DNA from: Bradyrhizobium sp. Y36
Lineage (GTDB): Bacteria > Pseudomonadota > Alphaproteobacteria > Rhizobiales > Xanthobacteraceae
DNA length: 64,000 nt
Assembly (NCBI RefSeq): GCF_002531575.1
Contig: NZ_NWTI01000006.1
Coordinates: forward strand, 186,001-250,000
Direction of reading: 5' to 3'
Shown here: positions 51,013 to 58,972 of the stretch, in pieces
Layout of the letters: each line of letters begins with the position of its first letter
Position numbering within the stretch: position 1 is the stretch's first letter
The notes under the pieces: model-generated
The model's input: the letters and a program-made list of their open reading frames with translations, nothing else
The model's database searches: none
Told to the model about the DNA's origin: nothing
Made by a program: the position numbers and the translations under genes

Positions 51013-53736
51013 ATGGTCCGAGAGCGCCGCGATCCCGAACAACGTCCGTCTCCCGAGGCGCTGCTGGAAGCTGCGCGCCGGGAAGACAGCGTCAGCGGCA
51101 AGCTGAAGATCTTCGTCGGCGCCGCCCCCGGCGTCGGCAAGACCTACGAGATGCTGCAAAGCGCCCACGCCAGGCGCAAGGCCGGCGTCGATGTCGTGGT
51201 CGGCTTCGTCGAAACCCACGGCCGCGCCGAGACCGAGGCGCTGGTGCGTGGTCTGGAGGTGGTGCCGCGCAAGCGGCTGGACTACCGCGGCCAGATCGTC
51301 GAGGAGATGGACCTCGATGCCGTGATCGCGCGTCGGCCGCGGATCGTTCTGGTCGATGAACTCGCCCACACCAACGCGCCCCTTTGTCGCCATCCCAAGC
51401 GTTATCTCGACGTCGAGGAGCTGCTCTCGCACGGCATCGACGTCTACACCGCCGTCAACATCCAGCACATCGAGAGCCTGAACGACGTCGTCGCCCAGAT
51501 CACCCATGTCCGGGTGCGCGAGACGGTGCCCGATTCCGTGTTCGACCGCGCCGATGCGATCGAGCTGATCGACCTGACGCCCGACGACCTGATTCAGCGC
51601 CTGAAGGAGGGCAAGGTCTATGTGCCTAAGCAGGCCGAGCGGGCGCTGGAGCACTATTTTTCGCCGGGCAATCTGACCGCATTGCGTGAGCTCGCCTTGC
51701 GGCGCACCGCCGAGCGGGTCGACGAGCAGCTGCTCAACCACATGCAGGCCAATGCGATTCGCGGGCCCTGGGCCGCGGGCGAGCGGATTCTCGTCTGCGT
51801 CAGCGAGGATCCGCGCGCGGCGGGTCTCGTGCGCTACACCAAGCGGCTGGCGGACCGGCTGCATGCGCCGTTCACCGCGGTGTCGATCGAGACGCGGCGA
51901 ACCCTGCAATTGTCCGATGATCAGCGCGACCGGCTGGCCGATACGCTGCGGCTCGCGGAATCGCTCGGCGGCGAGGCGCTGACCATTCCCGCGGTCGGCC
52001 GCCGCATCGCCGACGACCTCGTCAATTTCGCGCAAGGCAACAACGTCACCCAGATCGTGATCGGCAAATCGACGCGCTCGCGCTGGTTCGAATTGACGCA
52101 CGGTTCGGTCGTTCATGATCTGGTCCGCCGCACGGGCAATATCAGCGTTCACGTCATTCCCGGCGACGAGCTGCCGGGCGCGGATGCGTCCAAGTCGGCG
52201 GTGCAGACCGCTGCGCGATCCGAGCCGTTCAATCCGCTGCCCTATCTCAGGGCACTCGGAATCGTGCTGATCGGTCTTGGCGCCGCCAAGTTGATCCAGC
52301 CCTATTTCGGCATCGAGAACGTCGATCTCGTGCTGCTGACCTCGGTCGTGGCAGTCGCCTTGCGCTATGGCCTGTGGCCGTCCTTGCTGGCGACGGTGGC
52401 GGCCTCACTCTGCTACAATTTCTTCTTCATCCCGCCGATCTACACCTTCACGATCACCGACCCGACCAATGTCGCCGCGTTCTTCCTGTTCATGGTGGTG
52501 GCCATGCTGGTCTCCAACGTCGCGGCGCGCGTACGCATCCAGGCCGATACCGCCATCGGCCGGATCAGGATGACAGAGCAGCTCTACGCTTTCAGCCGCA
52601 AGCTCGCGGGCACCGCGACGCTCGACGACGTGCTGTGGGCGACGGCCTACCAGATCGCGTTGATGCTGAAGGTCCGCGTCGTGCTGCTGCTGCCCGACGA
52701 AGGCCGGTTGACGGTGAAATCCGGCTATCCGCCGGAAGATGATCTCGACCAGGCCGACCTCGCTGCGGCCAACTGGGCCTGGAGCAACGATCGTTCCGCA
52801 GGCCGCGGCTCGGATACATTGCCCGGGGCGAAGCGGCTGTTCCTGCCGATGCGCACCGGGCGCGGCCCGATCGGCGTGATCGGCATCGACGACGACCGCT
52901 CCGGGCCGCTGCTGACGCCGGATCAGCGCCGGCTGCTGGATGCGCTGGTCGACCAGGGCGCGCTGGCGATCGAGCGCGTGCTGCTGGTCGAGGACATGGA
53001 CCGCGTCAAGCGGACCGTCGAATCCGAGCGCTTGCGCTCCGCGCTCCTGACTTCGATCTCGCACGACCTGAAAACGCCGCTCGCCTCGGTGCTGGGAGCG
53101 GCCTCGACCATGCGCGATCTCGCCGGTGCCTTGTCCGACACCGAGAAGCGCGACCTGCTCGCGACCGTGATCGACGAGTCCGAGCGGCTCAACCGCTTCA
53201 TCGCAAACCTGCTCGACATGACCAAGCTCGAATCCGGCGCCATCGTGCCCAACACGGCGCTGCACGATCTCGGCGAGATCGTGGGCAGCGCCCTGCGGAG
53301 GGCGGCCAAGATCCTTGGCAGCCACAAGGTCGAGCTGACGCTGGCCGCCGATCTGCCGATGCTCGAGCTGGACGCCGTGCTGTTCGAGCAGGTGCTGTTC
53401 AACCTGCTCGACAACGCCGCCAAATATTCGCCGCCCGACACGACGGTCTCGATCCGCAGCCGGCGCGACGGCAATCATGTCGTGCTGGAGATCGCGGACG
53501 AGGGGGCCGGCATCCCGCCCGACGAGCTTGAGAGCGTGTTCGACAAGTTCTACCGCGCACAGAAGGGCGATCACGTCCGCCCCGGCACGGGCCTTGGCCT
53601 TGCCATCTCCCGCGGCTTCGTCGAGGCGATGCGCGGCACGATCTCGGCCGCCAATCGCAGCGACCGGAGCGGCGCTGTTCTCACCATCCGTCTTCCCTTT
53701 CCGGCCGAGAGCCGCGCATTGGATACCGCCGCATGA
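51013..53736 (+). CDS. kdpD: Sensor histidine kinase KdpD
   Basis: The 907-residue kinase has the full KdpD layout. An N-terminal KdpD domain carries a Walker A-like GAAPGVGKT (residues 36-44). A universal-stress-protein-like domain comes next, then four membrane helices (about residues 400-500), a GAF domain and a HisKA domain with His684 (SISHDLKTPLASVLGAAS). The C-terminal ATPase domain has NLLDNAAKYSP and GTGLGLAISRGF. It phosphorylates KdpE when K+ is scarce or osmolarity is high. It overlaps kdpE by 4 bases (ATGA). Confidence 0.97.
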   Translation: MVRERRDPEQRPSPEALLEAARREDSVSGKLKIFVGAAPGVGKTYEMLQSAHARRKAGVDVVVGFVETHGRAETEALVRGLEVVPRKRLDYRGQIVEEMDLDAVIARRPRIVLVDELAHTNAPLCRHPKRYLDVEELLSHGIDVYTAVNIQHIESLNDVVAQITHVRVRETVPDSVFDRADAIELIDLTPDDLIQRLKEGKVYVPKQAERALEHYFSPGNLTALRELALRRTAERVDEQLLNHMQANAIRGPWAAGERILVCVSEDPRAAGLVRYTKRLADRLHAPFTAVSIETRRTLQLSDDQRDRLADTLRLAESLGGEALTIPAVGRRIADDLVNFAQGNNVTQIVIGKSTRSRWFELTHGSVVHDLVRRTGNISVHVIPGDELPGADASKSAVQTAARSEPFNPLPYLRALGIVLIGLGAAKLIQPYFGIENVDLVLLTSVVAVALRYGLWPSLLATVAASLCYNFFFIPPIYTFTITDPTNVAAFFLFMVVAMLVSNVAARVRIQADTAIGRIRMTEQLYAFSRKLAGTATLDDVLWATAYQIALMLKVRVVLLLPDEGRLTVKSGYPPEDDLDQADLAAANWAWSNDRSAGRGSDTLPGAKRLFLPMRTGRGPIGVIGIDDDRSGPLLTPDQRRLLDALVDQGALAIERVLLVEDMDRVKRTVESERLRSALLTSISHDLKTPLASVLGAASTMRDLAGALSDTEKRDLLATVIDESERLNRFIANLLDMTKLESGAIVPNTALHDLGEIVGSALRRAAKILGSHKVELTLAADLPMLELDAVLFEQVLFNLLDNAAKYSPPDTTVSIRSRRDGNHVVLEIADEGAGIPPDELESVFDKFYRAQKGDHVRPGTGLGLAISRGFVEAMRGTISAANRSDRSGAVLTIRLPFPAESRALDTAA

Positions 53737-54422
53737 GCGCTGCCCCGATCAAGGTCCTGGTCATCGACGACGAGCCGCCGATCCGCAAATTGCTGCGGAT
53801 GGGGCTGACGACGCAAGGCTATGAAATCCTGGAGGCGTCGAATGGCAAGATCGCGCTGGAGAAGCTTGGCGAAGCGCCGGCGCTGATCATTCTCGATCTC
53901 GGCCTGCCCGACGTCCAGGGACACGAGCTGCTGCGCACCATCCGCGCGCGCAACGAAAGCGTGCCGATCGTGGTGCTGTCGAGCCGCGGCGACGAAGCCG
54001 GCAAGGTCCAGGCGCTCGATCTCGGCGCCGACGATTATCTGACAAAGCCGTTCGGCATGGAGGAGCTCCTGGCGCGCCTGCGCGCCGCGCTGCGGCACCA
54101 GCTCCAGGTCCAGGGCGAGCGCCCGGTGTTCAGGACCGGCGATCTCTCGGTCGATCTGGTCCGCCGCATCGTCAAGATCGGCGAGCGCGAGGTGAAGCTG
54201 TCGCCGAAGGAATATGACCTTCTGCGCGTGCTGGTGCAGCACGCCGGCAAGGTGCTCACCCACCGCTTCCTGCTGAAGGAGCTCTGGGACGAACTGACCG
54301 ATGCGCAATACCTGCGCGTCTATGTCCGCCAGCTCCGGCAGAAGATCGAAGCCGATCCCGAGCGGCCACAATATGTGCTGACCGAGACCGGGATCGGGTA
54401 CCGGCTGAAGGCGGGGGATTGA
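53733..54422 (+). CDS. kdpE: Response regulator KdpE (OmpR/PhoB family)
   Basis: The 229-residue protein has a receiver domain with Asp55 as phosphoacceptor (LIILDLGLPD) and the acidic pair at residues 12-13. The C-terminal OmpR-type winged helix contains YDLLRVLVQHAGKVLTHRFL and ends YVLTETGIGYRLKAGD. OmpR-family regulators bind direct repeats with a 10-11-bp period. The four promoter modules in 43.2-46.0 kb carry such a repeat, so KdpE is the best candidate to bind them all. Co-transcribed with kdpD. Confidence 0.96.
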   Translation: MSAAPIKVLVIDDEPPIRKLLRMGLTTQGYEILEASNGKIALEKLGEAPALIILDLGLPDVQGHELLRTIRARNESVPIVVLSSRGDEAGKVQALDLGADDYLTKPFGMEELLARLRAALRHQLQVQGERPVFRTGDLSVDLVRRIVKIGEREVKLSPKEYDLLRVLVQHAGKVLTHRFLLKELWDELTDAQYLRVYVRQLRQKIEADPERPQYVLTETGIGYRLKAGD

Positions 54423-54429
54423 TCTAGCT

Positions 54430-54509
54430 GTCGTTCCGGGGCGATGCGAAGCATCGAGCCCGGAACCTCGAGATTCCGGGTTCGCCTCTTCGAGGCGCCC
54501 CGGAATGAC
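54430..54509. repeat. Dispersed palindromic repeat, TTCCGGGGCG type
   Basis: Outer arms GTCGTTCCGGGGCG (54430-54443) and CGCCCCGGAATGAC (54496-54509) pair with one mismatch. Two inner hairpins (GATGCGAAGCATC and the CCTCGAG area) lie between. It separates convergent kdpE and ku, and so may terminate both. I recall this element as frequent in Bradyrhizobium genomes. Confidence 0.72.
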
Positions 54510-54519
54510 GGTGGGGTTG

Positions 54520-55401
54520 CTAGCCCGCCTTCCTGTGCCGCGCCGTCGACCGGTGCGCCTTCTTCGCGGCCGGCCGTCGCCCGGTGGCACGGCGCGCGTG
54601 CGACTTCGCCGTCTTCTTCCCGCCACGGCCCTTCAGGCTCTGCTTCAGCGCGTCCATCAGGCTGACGACGTTGCTCGGCCGCTCCTCGGGTTCGGGCAGC
54701 TCGATCTTCTTGCCGCTGGCCTTGCGTTTCACCAGCGCCTTCAGCGCGGTCTCATAGTCGTCCTTGAACTTGCCGGGATCGAAATGCGCGGCCTTGGTCT
54801 GCAGGATGTGGCTCGCGAGCTCGACCATGTCCTTGGTGATCTTCGGGCTCTTGATCTCGTCGAAGAACTGGTCCTCGTCGCGCAGCTCGTAGGGGAAGCG
54901 CAGCGTCGTGCCGAGCAGACCCTTGCCGAGCGGCTCGATCGCCATGACATGCTCGCGGTTGGTGAGCACGATCTTGGCGAGTGCCACGCGCTCCTGGTCC
55001 TTCATGGCGTCGCGGATCACTGCGAAGGCGTCGATCGCGGCCTTGCCGTCGGGCGCGATGTAATAGGGATGGTTGAGGTAGCGCTGATCGATCTCCTCGC
55101 TCGGCACGAAGCTCTCGATGTCGATGGTGTGGTTGCTCTCGATCTGGACCGCCTCGAGCTCCTCCGGTTCGATCTCGACATATTTGCCCTTGCGCAGCTC
55201 ATAGCCGCGCCCCTTTTGATCGCTCTCGACGACGTCGCCGGTCTCGGAATCGATCATCTGTTGCTTGAGCCGGTTCCCGGTCTCGCGGTTGATCAGGTGA
55301 AAGCGCGTCTTCTCGGCCGTGGTCGTCGCCGGGTAAAGCACGACCGGGCAGCTGACCAGCGACAGCTTCAACGTTCCCTTCCAATAGGCGCGCGGGGCCA
55401 T
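54520..55401 (-). CDS. ku: Non-homologous end-joining protein Ku
   Basis: The 293-residue bacterial Ku starts [20 protein letters not shown], has the beta-barrel core ([18 protein letters not shown]) and ends with a Lys/Arg-rich tail ([20 protein letters not shown]) that may bind DNA. Ku binds double-strand breaks and recruits LigD. The ATG at 55401 is chosen over an earlier in-frame ATG at 55440 because the earlier one would lie inside the divergent promoter palindrome. It is divergent from ligD. Confidence 0.95.
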   Translation of the reverse strand: MAPRAYWKGTLKLSLVSCPVVLYPATTTAEKTRFHLINRETGNRLKQQMIDSETGDVVESDQKGRGYELRKGKYVEIEPEELEAVQIESNHTIDIESFVPSEEIDQRYLNHPYYIAPDGKAAIDAFAVIRDAMKDQERVALAKIVLTNREHVMAIEPLGKGLLGTTLRFPYELRDEDQFFDEIKSPKITKDMVELASHILQTKAAHFDPGKFKDDYETALKALVKRKASGKKIELPEPEERPSNVVSLMDALKQSLKGRGGKKTAKSHARRATGRRPAAKKAHRSTARHRKAG

Positions 55402-55430
55402 TCCATTCTCCAGCGTTTTCAAGGCGTTTT

Positions 55431-55463
55431 GGAACCCCAACCCTCCCGCAGGGTTTTGGTTCC
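55431..55463. promoter_or_regulatory. Symmetric divergent EcfG-like promoter between ku and ligD
   Basis: On the plus strand GGAAC (55431-55435) is followed after 16 bases by GGTT (55452-55455). On the minus strand GGAAC (55463-55459) is followed after 16 bases by GGTT (55442-55439). The consensus of the general-stress sigma factor EcfG is GGAAC-N16/17-CGTT. One palindrome with arms GGAACC-N2-AACCCT and AGGGTT-N2-GGTTCC serves both genes, with about 56 and 31 bases to the start codons. Confidence 0.6.
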
Positions 55464-55517
55464 GGGTGGGACTTTGGCCGTGATAGGCTGAATGCTGAAA
55501 GAAAAGCGGGACCGGTC

Positions 55518-58205
55518 GTGCTGCAAAAACTCTCCACTTACCGACAGAAACGCGACTTCGAGAAGACGCCCGAGCCGTCGGGCAAGACGGCGGTGGCGCC
55601 CTCGAAGCAGCGGCGCTTCGTGATCCAGAAGCACGATGCGACCCGGCTGCATTACGATCTCAGGCTCGAGTTCGACGGCGTGTTCAAATCCTGGGCCGTG
55701 ACGAAGGGACCCTCGCTCGATCCGCACGACAAGCGCCTCGCGGTCGAGGTGGAAGACCACCCGCTCGACTATGGCGATTTCGAAGGAACGATTCCGGAAG
55801 GGCAATATGGCGGCGGCACGGTGATGCTGTGGGACCGCGGCACCTGGGAATCGGACGACGCCGAGCGCGGCTTCAAGAAAGGCGATTTGAAGTTCACCCT
55901 GCATGGCGACAAGCTGCACGGAAGCTGGGTTTTGGTACGCATGCGCAACGACCGCAGCGGCGGCAAGCGCACCAATTGGCTCCTGATCAAGCATCGCGAC
56001 GAATACGTCCGCGAAGGCAAGGACAACGACATTCTCGATGAAGACAAGTCGGTCGCATCCGGCCGCGCGATGGAGCAGATCGCCGAGGGCAAGGGCCGGG
56101 CGCCGAGGCCGTTCATGCTGGCGAAGGGCACCAAGGGCAAGGCCGACGCGGTCTGGCAATCCAACCGGGCCGAGGAGCCTAAAGGGCACACGATCAAGCC
56201 GGCCCCGCGTACGGCGGCAAAGAACGGCAAGACGATCAGGAGCAAGGCGGCGAAGAAGAAAGCGACGACGGCGACGAACGCCAGGACGATCGCGGAGATG
56301 CCGGACTTCGTGGCGCCGCAGCTCTGCACGATCGTGGAGCGGCCGCCGGCCGCTGAGGGCTGGTGCCACGAGATCAAGTTCGACGGCTATCGCGTGCAGC
56401 TTCGGGTCGAGGACGGCGAGGCGACGCTGAAGACGCGCAAGGGGCTGGACTGGACCGGTAAGTTCGCGGCGATCGCAGAGGAAGCGGGGACGCTGCCGGA
56501 CTTGATGATCGACGGCGAGATCGTCGCGCTCGACCACAACGGCGCGCCGAATTTTTCCTCGCTTCAGGCTGCGTTGTCGGACGGCAAGACCGACGAGCTG
56601 ATCTTCTTTGCCTTCGACCTGCTATTCGCCGAGGGGCAAGATTATCGCCGCCTGCCGCTCGGCGAACGCAAGGCGCAGCTGAAGGAACTGCTGGAGGCCC
56701 GCAAGCGCAAAGGCAGCCAGATCCGCTATGTCGAGCATTTCGAGAGCGGCGGCGATGCGGTGCTGCAATCAGCCTGCAAGCTCGAGCTCGAAGGCGTGGT
56801 GTCGAAGAAGCTGGACGCGCCTTATCGCTCCGGCCGCACCGAGAGCTGGACCAAGGCAAAGTGCCGCGCCGGCCATGAAGTCGTGATCGGCGGCTACAAG
56901 ACGACGAACGGAAAGTTCCGTTCGCTGATGGCCGGCGTGCAGCGCGGTGATCATCTCGCCTTCGTCGGTATGGTCGGCACGGGCTTTGGCGCCGACAAGG
57001 TCAAGCGCATCATGCCGTCCTTGAAGGCCATGGTGGCCAAGGAAAGCCCCTTCGGCGGCAAGAATGCCCCGAGGAAGACGCGCGACGTGCACTGGTTGAA
57101 GCCGGAGCTCGTCGCCGAGATCGAGTTCGCCGGCTTCACCGCCGACGGCAATATCCGCCAGGCCGCGTTCAAGGGCCTGCGGCAGGACAAGCCCGCCGAG
57201 GAGGTGGAGGCGGAGACGCCGGTCGATACCGAACTTGCAGAACCCAAGGCGCGCAAGCGCGCCGCGAAAACGGCCAAGCGGTCGAAGGACGCCGGCACGG
57301 CCGAGGTGATGGGGGTCGTCATCTCCAAGCCCGACAAGGAGCTGTGGCCTGACGGCGGTGACGGGGAGGGCGTGACGAAGCTCGATCTCGCCCGCTATTT
57401 CGAGGCGGTCGGGACCTGGATGATCGAACATCTGAAGGGGCGCCCGTGCTCGATCGTGCGTGCGCCCGACGGAATCGGTGGCGAAACCTTCTTCCAGCGT
57501 CATGCCATGCAGGGCACCTCGAGCCTGCTCGAGCTGGCAAAGGTCTCGGGTGATCGTAAGCCTTACTTGCAGATCGACCGCGTCGAAGGGCTCGCTGCGG
57601 TCGCGCAGATCGGCGGCCTCGAGCTGCATCCCTGGAATTGCGCGCCAAACGCCTATGACACGCCAGGCCGGCTGGTGTTCGATCTCGATCCCGCGCCGGA
57701 CGTCGCGTTCGCCGATGTCGTGGATGCCGCCAGGGAAATGCGGCAACGGCTGACCGACATTGGCATGGAGAGCTTCTGCAAGACCACGGGCGGCAAGGGC
57801 CTGCACGTGGTGGTGCCGTTGCTTCATGGCGCCCGCGACAAGGCGAGCTGGAAGGAAGCCAAGGCCTTCGCACAGGGCGTCTGCCAGTGGATGGCCGACG
57901 ACGATCCAGAGCGCTATCTGCTCAACATGTCCAAGAAGCTGCGCAGCGGAAAGATCTTTCTCGACTATCTCCGCAACGACCGGATGGCGACGGCGGTTGC
58001 GCCGCTGTCGCCGCGAGCCCGCGCGGGTGCGACGGTCTCGATGCCGGTGACCTGGGCGCAGGTGAAGAGCGATCTCGATCCGAAGCGCTACACGGTGCGC
58101 AGCGTGCCGGGCCTGTTGCCGCGTTCGAAGGCGTGGGAGGGTTACGAGGATGCCGCGACGTCGATTAAGGCGGCGGCGAAGAAGCTCGCGGGGAAAACAA
58201 AGTAG
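55518..58205 (+). CDS. ligD: Multifunctional ATP-dependent DNA ligase LigD
   Basis: The 895-residue enzyme has three domains. The 3'-phosphoesterase comes first (residues about 35-190, with [17 protein letters not shown]). The ligase follows (about 265-560), with catalytic Lys287 in HEIKFDGYR. The polymerase/primase comes last (about 595-890), with [13 protein letters not shown] and [11 protein letters not shown]. The PE-ligase-polymerase order is common in rhizobia. Linkers are Lys/Ala-rich. It processes and seals broken DNA ends with Ku. The start is GTG at 55518, with AAGCGGGA upstream. Confidence 0.96.
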   Translation: MLQKLSTYRQKRDFEKTPEPSGKTAVAPSKQRRFVIQKHDATRLHYDLRLEFDGVFKSWAVTKGPSLDPHDKRLAVEVEDHPLDYGDFEGTIPEGQYGGGTVMLWDRGTWESDDAERGFKKGDLKFTLHGDKLHGSWVLVRMRNDRSGGKRTNWLLIKHRDEYVREGKDNDILDEDKSVASGRAMEQIAEGKGRAPRPFMLAKGTKGKADAVWQSNRAEEPKGHTIKPAPRTAAKNGKTIRSKAAKKKATTATNARTIAEMPDFVAPQLCTIVERPPAAEGWCHEIKFDGYRVQLRVEDGEATLKTRKGLDWTGKFAAIAEEAGTLPDLMIDGEIVALDHNGAPNFSSLQAALSDGKTDELIFFAFDLLFAEGQDYRRLPLGERKAQLKELLEARKRKGSQIRYVEHFESGGDAVLQSACKLELEGVVSKKLDAPYRSGRTESWTKAKCRAGHEVVIGGYKTTNGKFRSLMAGVQRGDHLAFVGMVGTGFGADKVKRIMPSLKAMVAKESPFGGKNAPRKTRDVHWLKPELVAEIEFAGFTADGNIRQAAFKGLRQDKPAEEVEAETPVDTELAEPKARKRAAKTAKRSKDAGTAEVMGVVISKPDKELWPDGGDGEGVTKLDLARYFEAVGTWMIEHLKGRPCSIVRAPDGIGGETFFQRHAMQGTSSLLELAKVSGDRKPYLQIDRVEGLAAVAQIGGLELHPWNCAPNAYDTPGRLVFDLDPAPDVAFADVVDAAREMRQRLTDIGMESFCKTTGGKGLHVVVPLLHGARDKASWKEAKAFAQGVCQWMADDDPERYLLNMSKKLRSGKIFLDYLRNDRMATAVAPLSPRARAGATVSMPVTWAQVKSDLDPKRYTVRSVPGLLPRSKAWEGYEDAATSIKAAAKKLAGKTK

Positions 58206-58290
58206 GGCGGGTTAGCCGCAAGGCGTAACCCACCACGTTGGCTTGTGCGGAAACGTAAAGGGTGGGTTACGCCTTGCGGCTAACCCACCC
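58205..58290. repeat. Dispersed 30-bp inverted repeat after ligD
   Basis: Arms 58205-58234 and 58261-58290 (each with GGTTAGCCGCAAGGCGTAAC or its complement) are near-perfect reverse complements over 30 bases around a 26-base loop. The first base is the last base of the ligD stop codon. It can act as a terminator for ligD and for the converging DUF3309 gene. I recall it as a common intergenic element in this group. Confidence 0.78.
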
Positions 58291-58303
58291 GACGCGGTCT
58301 CGC

Positions 58304-58468
58304 CTAGATCCGACCCAGCAATAGCAGGATCAGCAGGATGACGATGACGAGCCCGAGGCCGCCGCCGCCGTAATAGCCGGTGCCGTAGAACGGGCCGCCG
58401 CCGATGCCGCTGAAGCCGCCAAGCAGGGCGATAACCAGAATGATCAAAATGATCGTGCCGATAGACAT
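58304..58468 (-). CDS. DUF3309-type small membrane protein, 54 residues
   Basis: The product begins MSIGTIILIILVIALLGGFS, has a glycine- and tyrosine-rich loop (GGGPFYGTGYYGGGGLG) and a second hydrophobic stretch ending in LLLLGRI. This matches the DUF3309 family of two-helix peptides common in proteobacteria. The ATG at 58468 has GGAGGAGA 6 bases upstream; an in-frame extension to 58597 has no support. The function is unknown. An EcfG-like promoter upstream suggests stress expression. Confidence 0.8.
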   Translation of the reverse strand: MSIGTIILIILVIALLGGFSGIGGGPFYGTGYYGGGGLGLVIVILLILLLLGRI

Positions 58469-58529
58469 GCGAATCTCCTCCAGCCCTTCGTTGAAAGGGT
58501 CGTTGCAACCTGTCCCGTGGTGCGAGGGC

Positions 58530-58554
58530 AACTTGCCGCAGGTTTTAAAGTTCC
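58530..58554 (-). promoter_or_regulatory. EcfG-like promoter of the DUF3309 gene
   Basis: On the minus strand GGAAC (58554-58550) is followed after 16 bases by AGTT (58533-58530), one base from the CGTT consensus. The expected start point leaves a leader of about 55 bases before the ATG at 58468. It is the third such site within 3.2 kb. Confidence 0.5.
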
Positions 58555-58652
58555 GACGATGGAAACACCGCTTGCCGCACCAGCTTGCATGGAACATTTG
58601 CCGTTTCGGCCGGCATGATTATGTGAGACTCAACCGTCACGGGGGCAGGGTC

Positions 58653-58970
58653 ATGTCAGCACCGCTTGTCGTTTCAATTCCACATCGTCTCGGCCGCGAG
58701 GAGGCGGTGCGTCGGCTCAAGACCGGGCTCGGCCGCGCGGCAGCCAGCATTCCCGTCATGCAGGTCGAGGAGGAGCGCTGGACCGGCGACAGCATGGCCT
58801 TTCGCATTCGCGCGCTCGGGCAGATCGCGACGGGGCAGGTCGACGTCGCCGACGACCATGTGAAGGTCGAGGTGGTGCTGCCCTGGCTGTTGCAGCGCTT
58901 TGCCGAGATGGCGCAGGCCACGATCAGGAAGCGCGGGCAGTTGCTGCTGACCAAGGGCGAGGAAAAATAG
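58653..58970 (+). CDS. Polyhydroxyalkanoic acid system family protein
   Basis: The 105-residue protein has the compact fold of the PHA granule-region family (PHA_gran_rgn), with IPHRLGREEAVRRLKTGLGR at the N-terminus and VEVVLPWLLQRFAEMAQATI near the C-terminus. The members are linked with polyhydroxyalkanoate granules by their neighbours in other genomes, but their action is not well known. No pha genes are close here. The ATG at 58653 follows GGGGGCAGGG. It is convergent with treY, 2 bases away. Confidence 0.75.
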   Translation: MSAPLVVSIPHRLGREEAVRRLKTGLGRAAASIPVMQVEEERWTGDSMAFRIRALGQIATGQVDVADDHVKVEVVLPWLLQRFAEMAQATIRKRGQLLLTKGEEK

Positions 58971-58972
58971 CG

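Noticed and set aside
55518..58205. LigD as an unusual gene fusion
   Set aside because: Phosphoesterase, ligase and polymerase in one chain are normal for LigD; the order seen is common in rhizobia.
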